Source: an uncultured Saprospiraceae bacterium | Lineage (GTDB): Bacteria > Bacteroidota > Bacteroidia > Chitinophagales > Saprospiraceae | Length of the DNA stretch: 19,879 nucleotides | NCBI GenBank assembly: GCA_937127195.1 | Contig: CAKZLT010000176.1 | Location: 1 to 19,879, forward strand | Direction: 5' to 3' | In this document: piece after piece, positions 1 through 6,921 of the stretch | Layout of the letters: each line of letters begins with the position of its first letter | Numbering within the stretch: the stretch's first letter is position 1 | Position numbers and translations under genes: made by a program | Notes under the pieces: model-generated | What the model was told of the DNA's origin: nothing | The model's input: the letters and a program-made list of their open reading frames with translations, nothing else | The model's database searches: none

Positions 1-66
1 CGGAGCTATTTTTTATGTTTTTTAAAATGGAAAAGAAAAAGCTAGATTGGGTACATTATTTTTTTC

Positions 67-246
67 CTACTCCCTTACCTCCAAATATAAGGCATCTGAA
101 CTAACTCCCGTAAATATTCCTAAACCATTTTCAATATTAATTAGCCGTTCTACGATAGAAGAAGAAGTTGCGTTAGTCATTCTAAAAATAGAATCCGTTT
201 TTCTTTTAATGAAAATGTTAAAAATACCACACGAAATCTCGTATGA
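67..246 (-). pseudogene. 3' remnant of a lipoprotein/surface-protein gene
   Basis: On the minus strand an open frame of 60 codons runs from just after an in-frame stop (247-249) to a TAG at 67-69. Its only Met is internal (178-180). The translation ends NIENGLGIFTGVSSDALYLE, then VRE and stop. A stretch of the form N-I-x-N-G-L-G-I-F-x-G near the C-terminus recalls exported Bacteroidota lipoproteins of the DUF4249 kind; that link is from memory and weak. There is no start codon or signal peptide, and the upstream part is missing, so I read it as the surviving 3' end of a gene whose 5' part was lost next to the DUF3089 gene. It could also be a chance open frame. Confidence 0.35.
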
Positions 247-274
247 CTAACAGAACTTTTAATTGTATTCGTTG

Positions 275-290
275 TTTTTTTATAAAAAAA
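275..290. repeat. T7-A-T-A7 perfect palindrome, copy 1
   Basis: Exact 16-bp palindrome (seven T, ATA core, A tract) 24 bp upstream of the DUF3089 lipoprotein start. If translated with the gene it would add FFYKK ahead of the signal peptide, which is one reason to start that gene at 314. It is identical to the copies at 2251, 13306 and 16562. Confidence 0.85.
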
Positions 291-313
291 GTGCTTCTTT
301 AAAAAAAATCATC

Positions 314-1348
314 ATGAAATATCCATTTTTCTTACTCTTCTCTATTCTAATTTTTCAAGCCTGTTCGGTTGCCACCAACACTTATAAGCCAATCGGCAAT
401 TTTCAACCCAATCAATTTACTGCACCAGATTACAATCAACTCGAATATTGGGCAGCACATCCAGACAAACGCGACAATGCGGATAGCTTGCCTGCGACTT
501 TCTTAACAGATGAACAATCAACCTCAGAAGTTGACGTGTTTTTTGTCTATCCGACTATCTATACAGGCACACAAAAAACACAAACAAACTGGAATAGCGA
601 CGTGAACGACGAAGCATTTAATCAGAAAGTTGACAATTCTACCATTTTGCATCAAGCCAGCGTTTTCAATGGAACGGGCAAGATTTACGCACCTCGTTAT
701 AGGCAAGCTCACATTAATGTTTATTATGAAAAAGAACGCAGACAAGATGCCGAAAAAGCATTTGAATTGGCTTATCAAGATGTGAAAAGAGCATTTGATT
801 TTTATTTAAAAAATTACAATAATGGGCGACCAATCGTTATTGCATCACATAGTCAAGGCACTAATCACACGGAGCGTTTACTCAAAGAATACTTCGATGG
901 CAAGGATTTACAAAAGCAATTAATCGCTGCTTATTTGGTTGGAATGCCGATTATAGCGGATAGTTTTCAAAACATAAAACCTTGTGAAACACCAGAGCAA
1001 ACGGGCTGTTTTTGTACTTGGAATGCTTATTCGAAAGACCATTATCCTAAAAAATGGGAAGATGATTTGAAATATGCCGTAGCCACAAATCCATTAATTT
1101 GGACAACAAAAGGCACTTATGCGGATTACTTAGATAATAAAGGCGGTGTGTTATCAAAATTCAAAGTCAAAGAAAATCTCTCAGATGCACAAGTCAAAGA
1201 TGGAATGGTTTGGATTGGTCACCCTAAAGTTTTTGGTAGTATTTTTTTACCAACCAAACGCTGGCATTATGCGGAGTATAATTTGTTCTATTTGAATATT
1301 CGTGAAAATGCACAATTGAGAGCCAAGACTTTTTTGGAAAAGAATTAA
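314..1348 (+). CDS. DUF3089 lipoprotein, predicted alpha/beta hydrolase
   Basis: 344-aa lipoprotein of the DUF3089 family, which has an alpha/beta-hydrolase fold; substrate unknown. The start at 314 gives a textbook lipoprotein signal (MKYPFFLLFSILIFQAC) with Cys17 as the lipidated residue. An in-frame open stretch reaches back to 263 but only adds a lysine-rich tail ahead of the signal. Family landmarks visible: DVFFVYPTIYTG (about 74-85), the conserved block ASVFNGTGKIYAPRYRQAH (about 115-133), and the nucleophile elbow SHSQG with Ser180 as probable catalytic serine. Later come a conserved Cys-rich stretch (CETPEQTGCF) and a WIGHPK motif near the C-terminus holding a candidate catalytic His. 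Full length, no disruptions. It is transcribed alone and converges on the next gene across a shared terminator. Acyl-ester or peptide hydrolysis in the periplasm is inference. Confidence 0.88.
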   Translation: MKYPFFLLFSILIFQACSVATNTYKPIGNFQPNQFTAPDYNQLEYWAAHPDKRDNADSLPATFLTDEQSTSEVDVFFVYPTIYTGTQKTQTNWNSDVNDEAFNQKVDNSTILHQASVFNGTGKIYAPRYRQAHINVYYEKERRQDAEKAFELAYQDVKRAFDFYLKNYNNGRPIVIASHSQGTNHTERLLKEYFDGKDLQKQLIAAYLVGMPIIADSFQNIKPCETPEQTGCFCTWNAYSKDHYPKKWEDDLKYAVATNPLIWTTKGTYADYLDNKGGVLSKFKVKENLSDAQVKDGMVWIGHPKVFGSIFLPTKRWHYAEYNLFYLNIRENAQLRAKTFLEKN

Positions 1349-1359
1349 ATTGAAATAAC

Positions 1360-1428
1360 AAAGCCACTAATGCACGAATAGATTGTTCCAAACGAGATAA
1401 TTTATTTCTACATTAGGGGCTTTTTTAT
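1360..1428. terminator. Bidirectional terminator between convergent genes
   Basis: The arms AAAGCCACTAATG (1360-1372) and CATTAGGGGCTTT (1411-1423) pair with one mismatch and run into a T tract on the plus strand. The loop is long (about 38 nt), so efficiency is uncertain, but the position 12 bp after one gene and 8 bp from the end of the opposing gene fits. Confidence 0.5.
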
Positions 1429-1435
1429 AAAAAAA
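1421..1435. repeat. T6-A-T-A7 near-copy of the recurrent palindrome
   Basis: Six T, ATA core, A tract: a 14-bp perfect palindrome with one base fewer on the T side than the exact 16-mers. It forms the tail of the putative terminator and abuts the stop codon of the minus-strand gene at 1436. Confidence 0.7.
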
Positions 1436-2092
1436 TTACCTTTTCATTTTATATTGTAAACGCAAAAAGACATAAGGTTTGCTTCCTCCAATAATATCAG
1501 GCAAATAGCACAAATAAGTATTTAGGTTTTTAGTTAAATGAATCACTACACCAGGACCAAGCCACCAACTCGGGTCGCCCCAATCTGCCGAAGTTGTCCC
1601 ACTTCCACGTTTGGCAGTCATAAATCCAAGCAAACTAGGCCAAATCCAACTATTCAAAACATAGCTATTATCTTGTACAAACACATATTGATGGCTAGAA
1701 TTTTCATTCAGAGGTACAAAACGTCGATATTGAACATTCATCAAAAGTGGACGATCGGCAATGGTGACTTTATGATTTAAGTCAATCCGAATACCCGTCG
1801 AGCTCCTAAATTTTCGAGCATAAGTATCATCATAGTCCAACCCATTATCTAATCGTGTGTGACTAAAAACCTTAAGCGTTCCTTTCCAAAATACGCCACC
1901 TGCCATAATTTCTGTCCTAAAAATACTCCACGGTGCATAATAGTCCAATGGTCTGTAGCGAATTTCGATAGCTGGTTCTTCAAAGTTCATTCGTAACTCT
2001 GGTGTAATAAAATAAGTTGTATAGTCTTGTCCCAACGCAGAAAACACCTGACATACAATAAACGTAATTGTAAGAATTGATTTCAATCTCAT
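1436..2092 (-). CDS. Exported protein of unknown function, probable outer-membrane beta-barrel
   Basis: 218-aa protein starting MRLKSILTITFIVCQVFSAL, a clear signal peptide with probable cleavage after the ALG segment, followed by QDYTTYF. An in-frame ATG at 2134 would add 14 residues ahead of the signal; I prefer 2092 because the charged start plus hydrophobic core then has normal geometry. The mature part alternates polar and aromatic residues in short strand-like segments (for example LMNVQYRRFVPL, WWLGPGVVIHLTKNLNTYLC, YVFLRLQYKMK), as in small outer-membrane barrels. I recognise no named family. Single-gene unit, convergent with the DUF3089 lipoprotein and facing away from the tRNA. Confidence 0.7.
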   Translation of the reverse strand: MRLKSILTITFIVCQVFSALGQDYTTYFITPELRMNFEEPAIEIRYRPLDYYAPWSIFRTEIMAGGVFWKGTLKVFSHTRLDNGLDYDDTYARKFRSSTGIRIDLNHKVTIADRPLLMNVQYRRFVPLNENSSHQYVFVQDNSYVLNSWIWPSLLGFMTAKRGSGTTSADWGDPSWWLGPGVVIHLTKNLNTYLCYLPDIIGGSKPYVFLRLQYKMKR

Positions 2093-2250
2093 TTTTTGAA
2101 TTGATTTTGATAATGGCTTTTCAACAAATTTCATTAAAAATAATCATATTTTTAGCACGAATACAAAAAGAGTAAAACTATTATCAAATCTATCAAAATC
2201 ATAACCATCTGATTATTAAAGATTTAATTGAATGAATTTTTTTTTATTTA

Positions 2251-2266
2251 TTTTTTTATAAAAAAA
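2251..2266. repeat. T7-A-T-A7 perfect palindrome, copy 2
   Basis: Exact 16-bp copy, with the A tract extended by two bases. It lies 12 bp upstream of the -33 element of the tRNA-Leu promoter, where it could also act as an AT-rich UP-like element. Confidence 0.85.
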
Positions 2267-2278
2267 AAGCTACAAATG

Positions 2279-2309
2279 TTTGACTTTTAAAATAAATCTG
2301 CTACATTTG
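2279..2309 (+). promoter_or_regulatory. Bacteroidota promoter of tRNA-Leu
   Basis: TTTG at 2279-2282 (-33 element) and TACATTTG at 2302-2309, a perfect match to the -7 consensus TAnnTTTG, with a 19-bp spacer. Initiation would fall about 2316, some 12 nt before the mature tRNA 5' end. This is the best-formed promoter in the window. Confidence 0.8.
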
Positions 2310-2327
2310 CATCGCTTTACCAATTAA

Positions 2328-2412
2328 GCCCGGATGGTGGAACTGGTAGACACGCAGGACTTAAAATCCTGTTTCCATTACGGAAGTGCGGGTTCGATTC
2401 CCGCTCCGGGTA
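2328..2412 (+). tRNA. tRNA-Leu (anticodon UAA)
   Basis: 85-nt class II tRNA. The acceptor GCCCGGA (2328-2334) pairs with TCCGGGT (2405-2411) with one terminal G-U pair; the discriminator is A2412. The anticodon stem CAGGA/TCCTG (2355-2359 and 2367-2371) encloses loop CTTAAAA with anticodon TAA at 2362-2364. There is a long variable arm, and a T arm with GCGGG-TTCGATT-CCCGC. The 3' CCA is not encoded (the sequence continues ACAA), so it must be added after transcription. The TAA anticodon and long variable arm identify leucine. Confidence 0.97.
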
Positions 2413-2420
2413 CAATAGAA

Positions 2421-2458
2421 AGCCTGTAAGTCATTGACTTGCAGGCTCTTCTATTTTT
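2421..2458 (+). terminator. Rho-independent terminator of tRNA-Leu
   Basis: A 12-bp stem, AGCCTGTAAGTC against GACTTGCAGGCT with one G-U pair, loop of three, directly followed by the T-rich tail CTTCTATTTTT, 9 nt past the tRNA. Confidence 0.85.
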
Positions 2459-2482
2459 AGGATAACAAAATAGTAACAAAAA

Positions 2483-3161
2483 CTATTTTTTTGTTACTTG
2501 ACTTCCTTTAATAGAATAAATCCAACCGATTGTTCCATTTCTACTTTTTTCCATTAAGGCTTGACCTTCTTCTCTATCATTAAATTGAACATCAATGGTC
2601 ATTGCACTATTGAACTTTATACTCAAACCACCTCAAATAGTCCCACTATTAGTCTTCTGAAAAATCAAAATAAAAATAGTATTAGGATAGGCATTTCTTA
2701 ACTTATCAAAATCACCTACCTTTGCTCCAAGTTTTCCATAACTATCTACAATCACACCATCAAATTCATTAGCTGCTTGCCTAACATCTGTTATCTTTCT
2801 TGTACCTTTAATATTCATTTTTCTGATTGTAACGTTTTGCAGTGATAACTCTGAAAGAGTTAAATATGAGTAGTCCCGAGTGCTCGGGACTACTCATATT
2901 CAACCCTTTTCAGGGTTGCTAGACGTGAATTTTGCTATCACTGTAAAACGTTACAATCAGTCATTTTGATACATTTGTAGTCATTGACCATTTTTTTAAC
3001 TCGTCCGCATATCCCCATTTCTAAAGAAAAGAATTTGACACTAAAACCATTATCCAAAATAACTTAGCCAACTGAAATGAGAAAGTTGCCTTTCCTGCTC
3101 CACTATCTCCCGTTGAAGCCATTGCTAATTCGTAACACTCTAACTCACCTATGAACGCTTT
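2483..3161 (-). pseudogene. Decayed P-loop (RecA/DnaB-like) ATPase gene, interrupted by a MITE-like element
   Basis: Three minus-strand pieces read as one ATPase. Piece 1 (about 3161-3052) holds a Walker A-like STGDSGAGKATF, where the usual GK[ST] is GKA. One missing base near 3052-3058 shifts the frame into piece 2 (to 2961): DNGFSVKFFSLEMG then RVKKMVNDYKCIKM. The insertion at 2823-2960 follows. Piece 3 reads NIKGTRKITDVRQAANEFDG, VIVDSYGKLG (Walker B-like), PNTIFILIFQKTNSGTI, then TGA (2633-2635) where CGA (Arg) is likely, then GGLSIKFNSAMTIDVQF, MEKSRNGTIGW and a final TAG (2483-2485). That motif order resembles RecA-fold ATPases on Bacteroidota plasmids, phages and integrative elements. 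Three lesions make it inactive. The 5' end beyond an in-frame TAA (3162-3164) is lost. A 10-bp hairpin (2473-2497) overlies the stop. Confidence 0.8.
2823..2960. mobile_element. 138-bp MITE-like palindromic element
   Basis: Terminal inverted repeats of 25 bp (2823-2847 and 2936-2960, both reading CTGATTGTAACGTTTT from outside) match at 24 of 25 positions. Between them are three further foldbacks: AACTCT/AGAGTT (2847-2861), an 18-bp perfect stem with a 2-nt loop (2863-2880 and 2883-2900), and CAACCC/GGGTTG (2901-2918). The flanks are TCATTTTT (2815-2822) and TCATTTTG (2961-2968), consistent with a 7-8 bp target duplication. Deleting 2815-2960 (146 bp) rejoins the ATPase frame as K-C-I-K-M-N-I-K-G-T. 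No coding capacity, so any movement would need a transposase elsewhere. Confidence 0.8.
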
Positions 3162-3350
3162 TTAAAAATATGGTTGAACCTTGTTTTAAATATTCTGTAA
3201 ACTAAGTTGCACAGTATTAAAGTCTTTTATTTTTTTAAGATAAAAGTGTTATTATTAACTATTCTTTAAAAAAAAGGTATTATAGTCTTTAAATGCATCT
3301 CATTTTTTATATAAAATTCCTTTTATACATATCCAAAAACATTCAAATTT

Positions 3351-5207
3351 ATGAAGCTCTATATTGTACTTTTCTGTTCTCTTTTTAGTTTAAGTCTATT
3401 TGCACAGAAAGAGGGACAAAATTGGTATTTTGGAAAAAAACTAGGTTTAGACTTTTCTACTACCACTCCTAAATTACTCAAAAACGGTGCAATTGACACC
3501 TATGAAGGCTGTGCAACTATCTCTGATGGCGACGGGAATTTACTTTTCTACACAGACGGCATTCAAGTTTGGAACAAAAATCACGAAGTGATGCCAAACG
3601 GAAAAGGGTTGGGCGGACACGTTTCAGCAACACAATCAGCAGTAATTGTTCCTAAACCCAAAAGTCAACATATCTATTATGTGTTTACCATTGATGCATC
3701 AGAAAATAAGTTGGTTGGAGGTTTGAAATATTCCGAAATTGATATGCGCCTCAACGATGGTCTGGGAGATATTACGACCAAAAACATTGATTTGATTAGC
3801 CCAACTTGCGAAAAAATCACAGCCGTAATGCATCAAGACGAGCTAAATTATTGGGTCATCACTCACGAATGGAATAATAATAAATACCACGCTTTTCTAG
3901 TTTCGGAAACGGGCGTAAACAAAAAATCAATTGTTTCGGAAGTTGGTTCTGTCTTTACAGGTGCATTCAAAAACGGGAACGGTTACCTCAAAGCATCTCC
4001 AAAGGGGAAATTATTGGCAACCACTTTTCATAGCGAAAATTTTGTTGAACTATATAAATTCAATAATCAAACAGGTGTTATTTCTAAACCAATCTTACTT
4101 GAAGGATTGAAAGGAATGCCTTATGGTTTAGAGTTTTCTCCTTCAGGTAAAAAGTTATATGTAGGTTTGTTTTTTGGTGGTGCGATTTATCAGTTTGACC
4201 TCAAAAAGCACAACTTAGAAACCATTATGGATAGTAAATATACGGTTAGAAAAAAGGAAAAAAAACTTCAAATGGGCGCGTTACAACTCGCTCCAAATGG
4301 AAAAATATACATTTCTGACTTGTACAGTCAATACATTCCTGTGATTAATAAACCCAATTATGCCAAAAAGAATTGTAACCTAAAAAAAGATGGTATTGAC
4401 TTAGGCGAACCAGTTGGGCGGTTGGGATTTCCTACTTTTATGCAAACGTTTTTTGTAAAAAAGGTCATCAAAAGAGAAATTATAGAAGAAGTGGTTGAAG
4501 TCGTGCCAACGAAAGAGATTATAGAAGAAGTTGTTCCAATAAAGGTAGTTCCAAAATATCAATTACAAATTAATTTAAAAGAAAACACCTTTAAAGTTCC
4601 TAACAACCCTAATAGCGAAATTACAGGTACAAGGACATTAAAAGGTGTAAAAGTTGATTTGACTCCCAACACTGATTTGGCGGCGGCAGCCTCAACAGGT
4701 TCTTTCATTATTTCTGTAAATCCCGAAATGGTTTATTCCTTTGCATCCAGCAAAAAAGGGTATTTGACTCGTAGAAATTCATGGCAAATGCCAAAAAAAG
4801 TACCCGAAGGAGATTATGTTTTTGTTTTGGATATTACATTGGATAAGATTTTTGTCAATCAAGAAATCACTTTAGAAGATATTTTCTTTGAATACGATAA
4901 AGCTACTTTGAAAGCAACATCTAAAGAAGTATTGAAGCGTTTAGTTACCATTTTAAATGATAACCCAACGCTTAAAATTCAGCTTTCGGCACATACCGAT
5001 TGCCGAGGTTCAGAGAGTTATAATCAAAAATTATCCCAACGAAGAGCCGAAAGTGTGATGACTTTTTTGAAAGAAAATGGTATTGCTAAAACTCGATTGA
5101 CAGCACAAGGCTATGGTGAAAGTCAGCCTTCGGCAGCTTGTCCAACTTGTAAATGTGATGAAACCATTCATCAAAAAAATAGAAGAGTTACTTTCAAAAT
5201 TTTATAA
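3351..5207 (+). CDS. Beta-propeller / OmpA-like peptidoglycan-anchored envelope protein
   Basis: 618 aa. Signal peptide MKLYIVLFCSLFSLSLFAQ with cleavage around 18-19. Residues 22-365 form a beta-propeller-like region: the opening NWYFGKKLGLDF and GCATISDGDGNLLFYTDG is standard in Bacteroidota propellers, with later blade motifs FSPSGKKLYVG and LAPNGKIYISD. A short Glu/Val-rich linker with two EIIEEVV copies (about 376-400) leads to a small domain (about 402-500). The C-terminal OmpA domain (about 508-618) has the peptidoglycan-contacting Asp550 (in HTDCRG) and Arg565 (in NQKLSQRRA). The order propeller, extra domain, OmpA recalls PorE of the type IX secretion system, but the N-terminal TPR of PorE is missing, so I do not assign that name. 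Likely role: periplasmic anchor between outer membrane and peptidoglycan. Single gene with its own terminator. Confidence 0.88.
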   Translation: MKLYIVLFCSLFSLSLFAQKEGQNWYFGKKLGLDFSTTTPKLLKNGAIDTYEGCATISDGDGNLLFYTDGIQVWNKNHEVMPNGKGLGGHVSATQSAVIVPKPKSQHIYYVFTIDASENKLVGGLKYSEIDMRLNDGLGDITTKNIDLISPTCEKITAVMHQDELNYWVITHEWNNNKYHAFLVSETGVNKKSIVSEVGSVFTGAFKNGNGYLKASPKGKLLATTFHSENFVELYKFNNQTGVISKPILLEGLKGMPYGLEFSPSGKKLYVGLFFGGAIYQFDLKKHNLETIMDSKYTVRKKEKKLQMGALQLAPNGKIYISDLYSQYIPVINKPNYAKKNCNLKKDGIDLGEPVGRLGFPTFMQTFFVKKVIKREIIEEVVEVVPTKEIIEEVVPIKVVPKYQLQINLKENTFKVPNNPNSEITGTRTLKGVKVDLTPNTDLAAAASTGSFIISVNPEMVYSFASSKKGYLTRRNSWQMPKKVPEGDYVFVLDITLDKIFVNQEITLEDIFFEYDKATLKATSKEVLKRLVTILNDNPTLKIQLSAHTDCRGSESYNQKLSQRRAESVMTFLKENGIAKTRLTAQGYGESQPSAACPTCKCDETIHQKNRRVTFKIL

Positions 5208-5237
5208 AAAAGAATAGTAACAAAAATAGATTTGTTA

Positions 5238-5280
5238 GTTGATTTCGAGACCTCTGGACGGTCTTCAACTCTTTATTTTC
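5238..5280 (+). terminator. Terminator after the propeller/OmpA gene
   Basis: GTTGA...GAGACC (5238-5252) pairs with GGTCTTCAAC (5260-5269) around a small internal bulge, followed by the T-rich TCTTTATTTTC. It starts 30 nt after the stop codon. Confidence 0.5.
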
Positions 5281-5348
5281 TAGCTTAGAAAAGTAAAAAG
5301 AGCAATTATTCGCGATTTTTATTACCAAAAATTAGCTTTTTTTAAAAA

Positions 5349-5387
5349 AAAATTGAGTTGAGAAAATATTTTTTTCAACTCAATTTT
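5349..5387. terminator. Second hairpin in the 5208-5811 spacer
   Basis: A 13-bp perfect inverted repeat, AAAATTGAGTTGA (5349-5361) and TCAACTCAATTTT (5375-5387), with a 13-nt loop. It is AT-rich and flanked by A and T tracts, so it could act as a back-up terminator. From 5388 to 5657 I see only AT-rich sequence without gene-like content. Confidence 0.4.
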
Positions 5388-5657
5388 CAATTTAAAACAG
5401 AAATAATAGTTAACCTCTAGAAATTACGTATTTTATATATACAAATAAAAAAATTATAAATGAGGCAAAAAACCTAATTTTTAAATCTTACAAAAGGCAG
5501 AATCCCATTTTTTATTTTACAAATGATAGCATTTTACTTCTTCTTATAAAGAATCAATTTTAGAAATTAGCCAACATTTTTTAATTAAATAACACTTTCT
5601 CGTGTATTTCGATTTTAAAAAAAACGCGCCCATTTTTTTAAAAATCACTTAAAAAAT

Positions 5658-5665
5658 TATCTTTG
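5658..5665 (+). promoter_or_regulatory. Possible -7 box for the repeat-protein gene
   Basis: TATCTTTG matches TAnnTTTG. No clear -33 TTTG is present at the expected distance. If used, it would give a leader of about 140 nt containing the 5705-5752 hairpin. Confidence 0.4.
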
Positions 5666-5704
5666 AGCTAATTAAAGGCTAATTTTTTTAGGAAAAAAAA
5701 TACA

Positions 5705-5752
5705 TTGCATTAGAAAAAAATTAAATATATGTTTAGTTTTTTTCTAATGCAA
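5705..5752. repeat. Perfect 16-bp inverted repeat in the leader of the repeat-protein gene
   Basis: TTGCATTAGAAAAAAA (5705-5720) and its exact reverse complement (5737-5752) are separated by 16 nt. The hairpin ends 60 bp before the ATG at 5812. It could stabilise the mRNA 5' end or attenuate expression; the sequence does not distinguish these. Confidence 0.7.
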
Positions 5753-5811
5753 CGTGACCTCTAAAAAATCTTAGCGTCTTGAAGGCAATTAACAAATTAA
5801 AAAAAATCTTT

Positions 5812-6783
5812 ATGATGAAGAAATTAACAAATTTGACATTACTATTTTTATTTATTTCAAGCTTTGCATTTGCACAAGGCGAAGATGTACCATTTGACGG
5901 CTTGCCACCAAGTCCAGAAGATGGTAAATGTTACGCGAAGTGTAAAGTTCCAGACCGTTACGAAACTGTTCAGATTCAGAAAGTAGTAAAAGCTGGTACT
6001 TCTAAGACTGCAATGGCTAAGCCTGTTTATGAAACAGCTACTGAGCGTGTTATGATTAAAGAAGCTAGCTTCAAGTACAAGTTCAAGCCAGCAGTTTATG
6101 AAACTGTTGAGAAACAAATTATGACTAAAGCGGGTTACTGTACTCGTAAAGTTACTCCTGCTAAATATACTTACAAGCAGACTAACAAGCGTCTAGTTGC
6201 AGAAGCTGGCGGTCGTTGGGTTCGTAAGAAAAAAGCACCAAACTGTTTTTCTGAAAATCCAGAAGATTGTTTCATTATGTGTTGGGAAGAATCTCCTGCT
6301 CAATACGCTTATGATTCAGAGAAAATCTTGGTTTCAGAAGCAACAGAAGATGTTACTCAAGTTCCTGCTCAATACAAAACTATTAAGGTTCGCGTTGTAA
6401 AAACACCAGCTTCTTACGAGAAAGTAGAGATTCCTGCTGTTTATAAGAACTTCACTAAGCGTGTATTAGTTAATTCTAACTGTTTAGAGTCAACTACTAC
6501 AACTACTGACGCTAAATACAAAACTGTATCTGAGAAGCGTTTAGTTTCTACTGGCGGATATACTGATTGGGTAGAAATTCTTTGTGAAGCTAAAACAACT
6601 GATAGCGTTGTAAGAAACGTTCAGAAAGCATTAAATGCAAAAGGATACGCAGTAGGTTCTGCTGATGGTATCATGGGTATCAAAACTCGTGCTATGCTTG
6701 CAAAATATCAGAAAGAAAATAATTTACCAGTTGGTAACTTAAATATGGAAACATTGAAGTCTTTAGGTATTGATGCTAACTAA
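5812..6783 (+). CDS. Exported repeat protein with C-terminal peptidoglycan-binding domain
   Basis: 323 aa starting MMKKLTNLTLLFLFISSFAFAQ, a clear signal peptide. An upstream TTG at 5779 is in frame but would bury the signal. After a Pro/Cys-rich start (GKCYAKCKVPDRYETV) come about nine degenerate repeats of the pattern P-A-x-Y-x-T-V, spacer, V-L-V-x-x-A (e.g. KPAVYETVEKQIMTKA, SPAQYAYDSEKILVSEA, IPAVYKNFTKRVLVNS). They would suit short beta-strand pairs. Residues about 262-323 match a PG_binding_1 domain (NVQKALNAKGYAVGSADGIM, then GIKTRAMLAKYQ). Cysteines are unusually frequent. Codon use is more uniform than in the neighbours (many GCT, GTT, ACT, AAG), suggesting high expression. Strong terminator downstream. 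Likely an abundant cell-wall-associated envelope protein; the repeat function is unknown. Confidence 0.85.
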   Translation: MMKKLTNLTLLFLFISSFAFAQGEDVPFDGLPPSPEDGKCYAKCKVPDRYETVQIQKVVKAGTSKTAMAKPVYETATERVMIKEASFKYKFKPAVYETVEKQIMTKAGYCTRKVTPAKYTYKQTNKRLVAEAGGRWVRKKKAPNCFSENPEDCFIMCWEESPAQYAYDSEKILVSEATEDVTQVPAQYKTIKVRVVKTPASYEKVEIPAVYKNFTKRVLVNSNCLESTTTTTDAKYKTVSEKRLVSTGGYTDWVEILCEAKTTDSVVRNVQKALNAKGYAVGSADGIMGIKTRAMLAKYQKENNLPVGNLNMETLKSLGIDAN

Positions 6784-6811
6784 GCCAACCTAGCCTTTAA
6801 TAACAAATAAG

Positions 6812-6853
6812 AAAAACCGTATTCGTTTCAGTTGAAATGAATACGGTTTTTTT
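6812..6853 (+). terminator. Strong rho-independent terminator
   Basis: A 19-bp stem (6812-6830 with 6833-6851, one G-U pair, 2-nt loop), core ACCGTATTC/GAATACGGT, ending in a run of seven T. It lies 28 nt after the repeat-protein stop. Confidence 0.92.
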
Positions 6854-6896
6854 AATAAAATTATAGCCCAAACCACTATTTTAGCCTAGAGCTTAT

Positions 6897-6904
6897 TACT
6901 TTTG
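6897..6904 (+). promoter_or_regulatory. -7 box of the glycosyltransferase gene
   Basis: TACTTTTG fits TAnnTTTG, 17 bp before the ATG at 6922, implying a very short leader. No clear -33 TTTG is seen. Confidence 0.5.
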
Positions 6905-6921
6905 TTCTCAAAATAATCTTT

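Noticed and set aside
47..250. 67-codon plus-strand ORF at the left edge
   Set aside because: No protein-like composition; the opposite strand gives a more convincing peptide with a normal C-terminal end.
2633..2818. 61-codon minus-strand ORF as a stand-alone small gene
   Set aside because: It is the middle of the decayed ATPase gene; its Met is created at the junction next to the inserted element and its stop is the premature TGA.
2823..2960. CRISPR repeat or simple terminator interpretation of the palindromic element
   Set aside because: No direct repeats with spacers, and the target duplication plus frame restoration indicate insertion rather than a terminator.
5779..5811. TTG start for the repeat protein
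   Set aside because: The two ATG codons at 5812 and 5815 begin a normal signal peptide; the extension would precede it.
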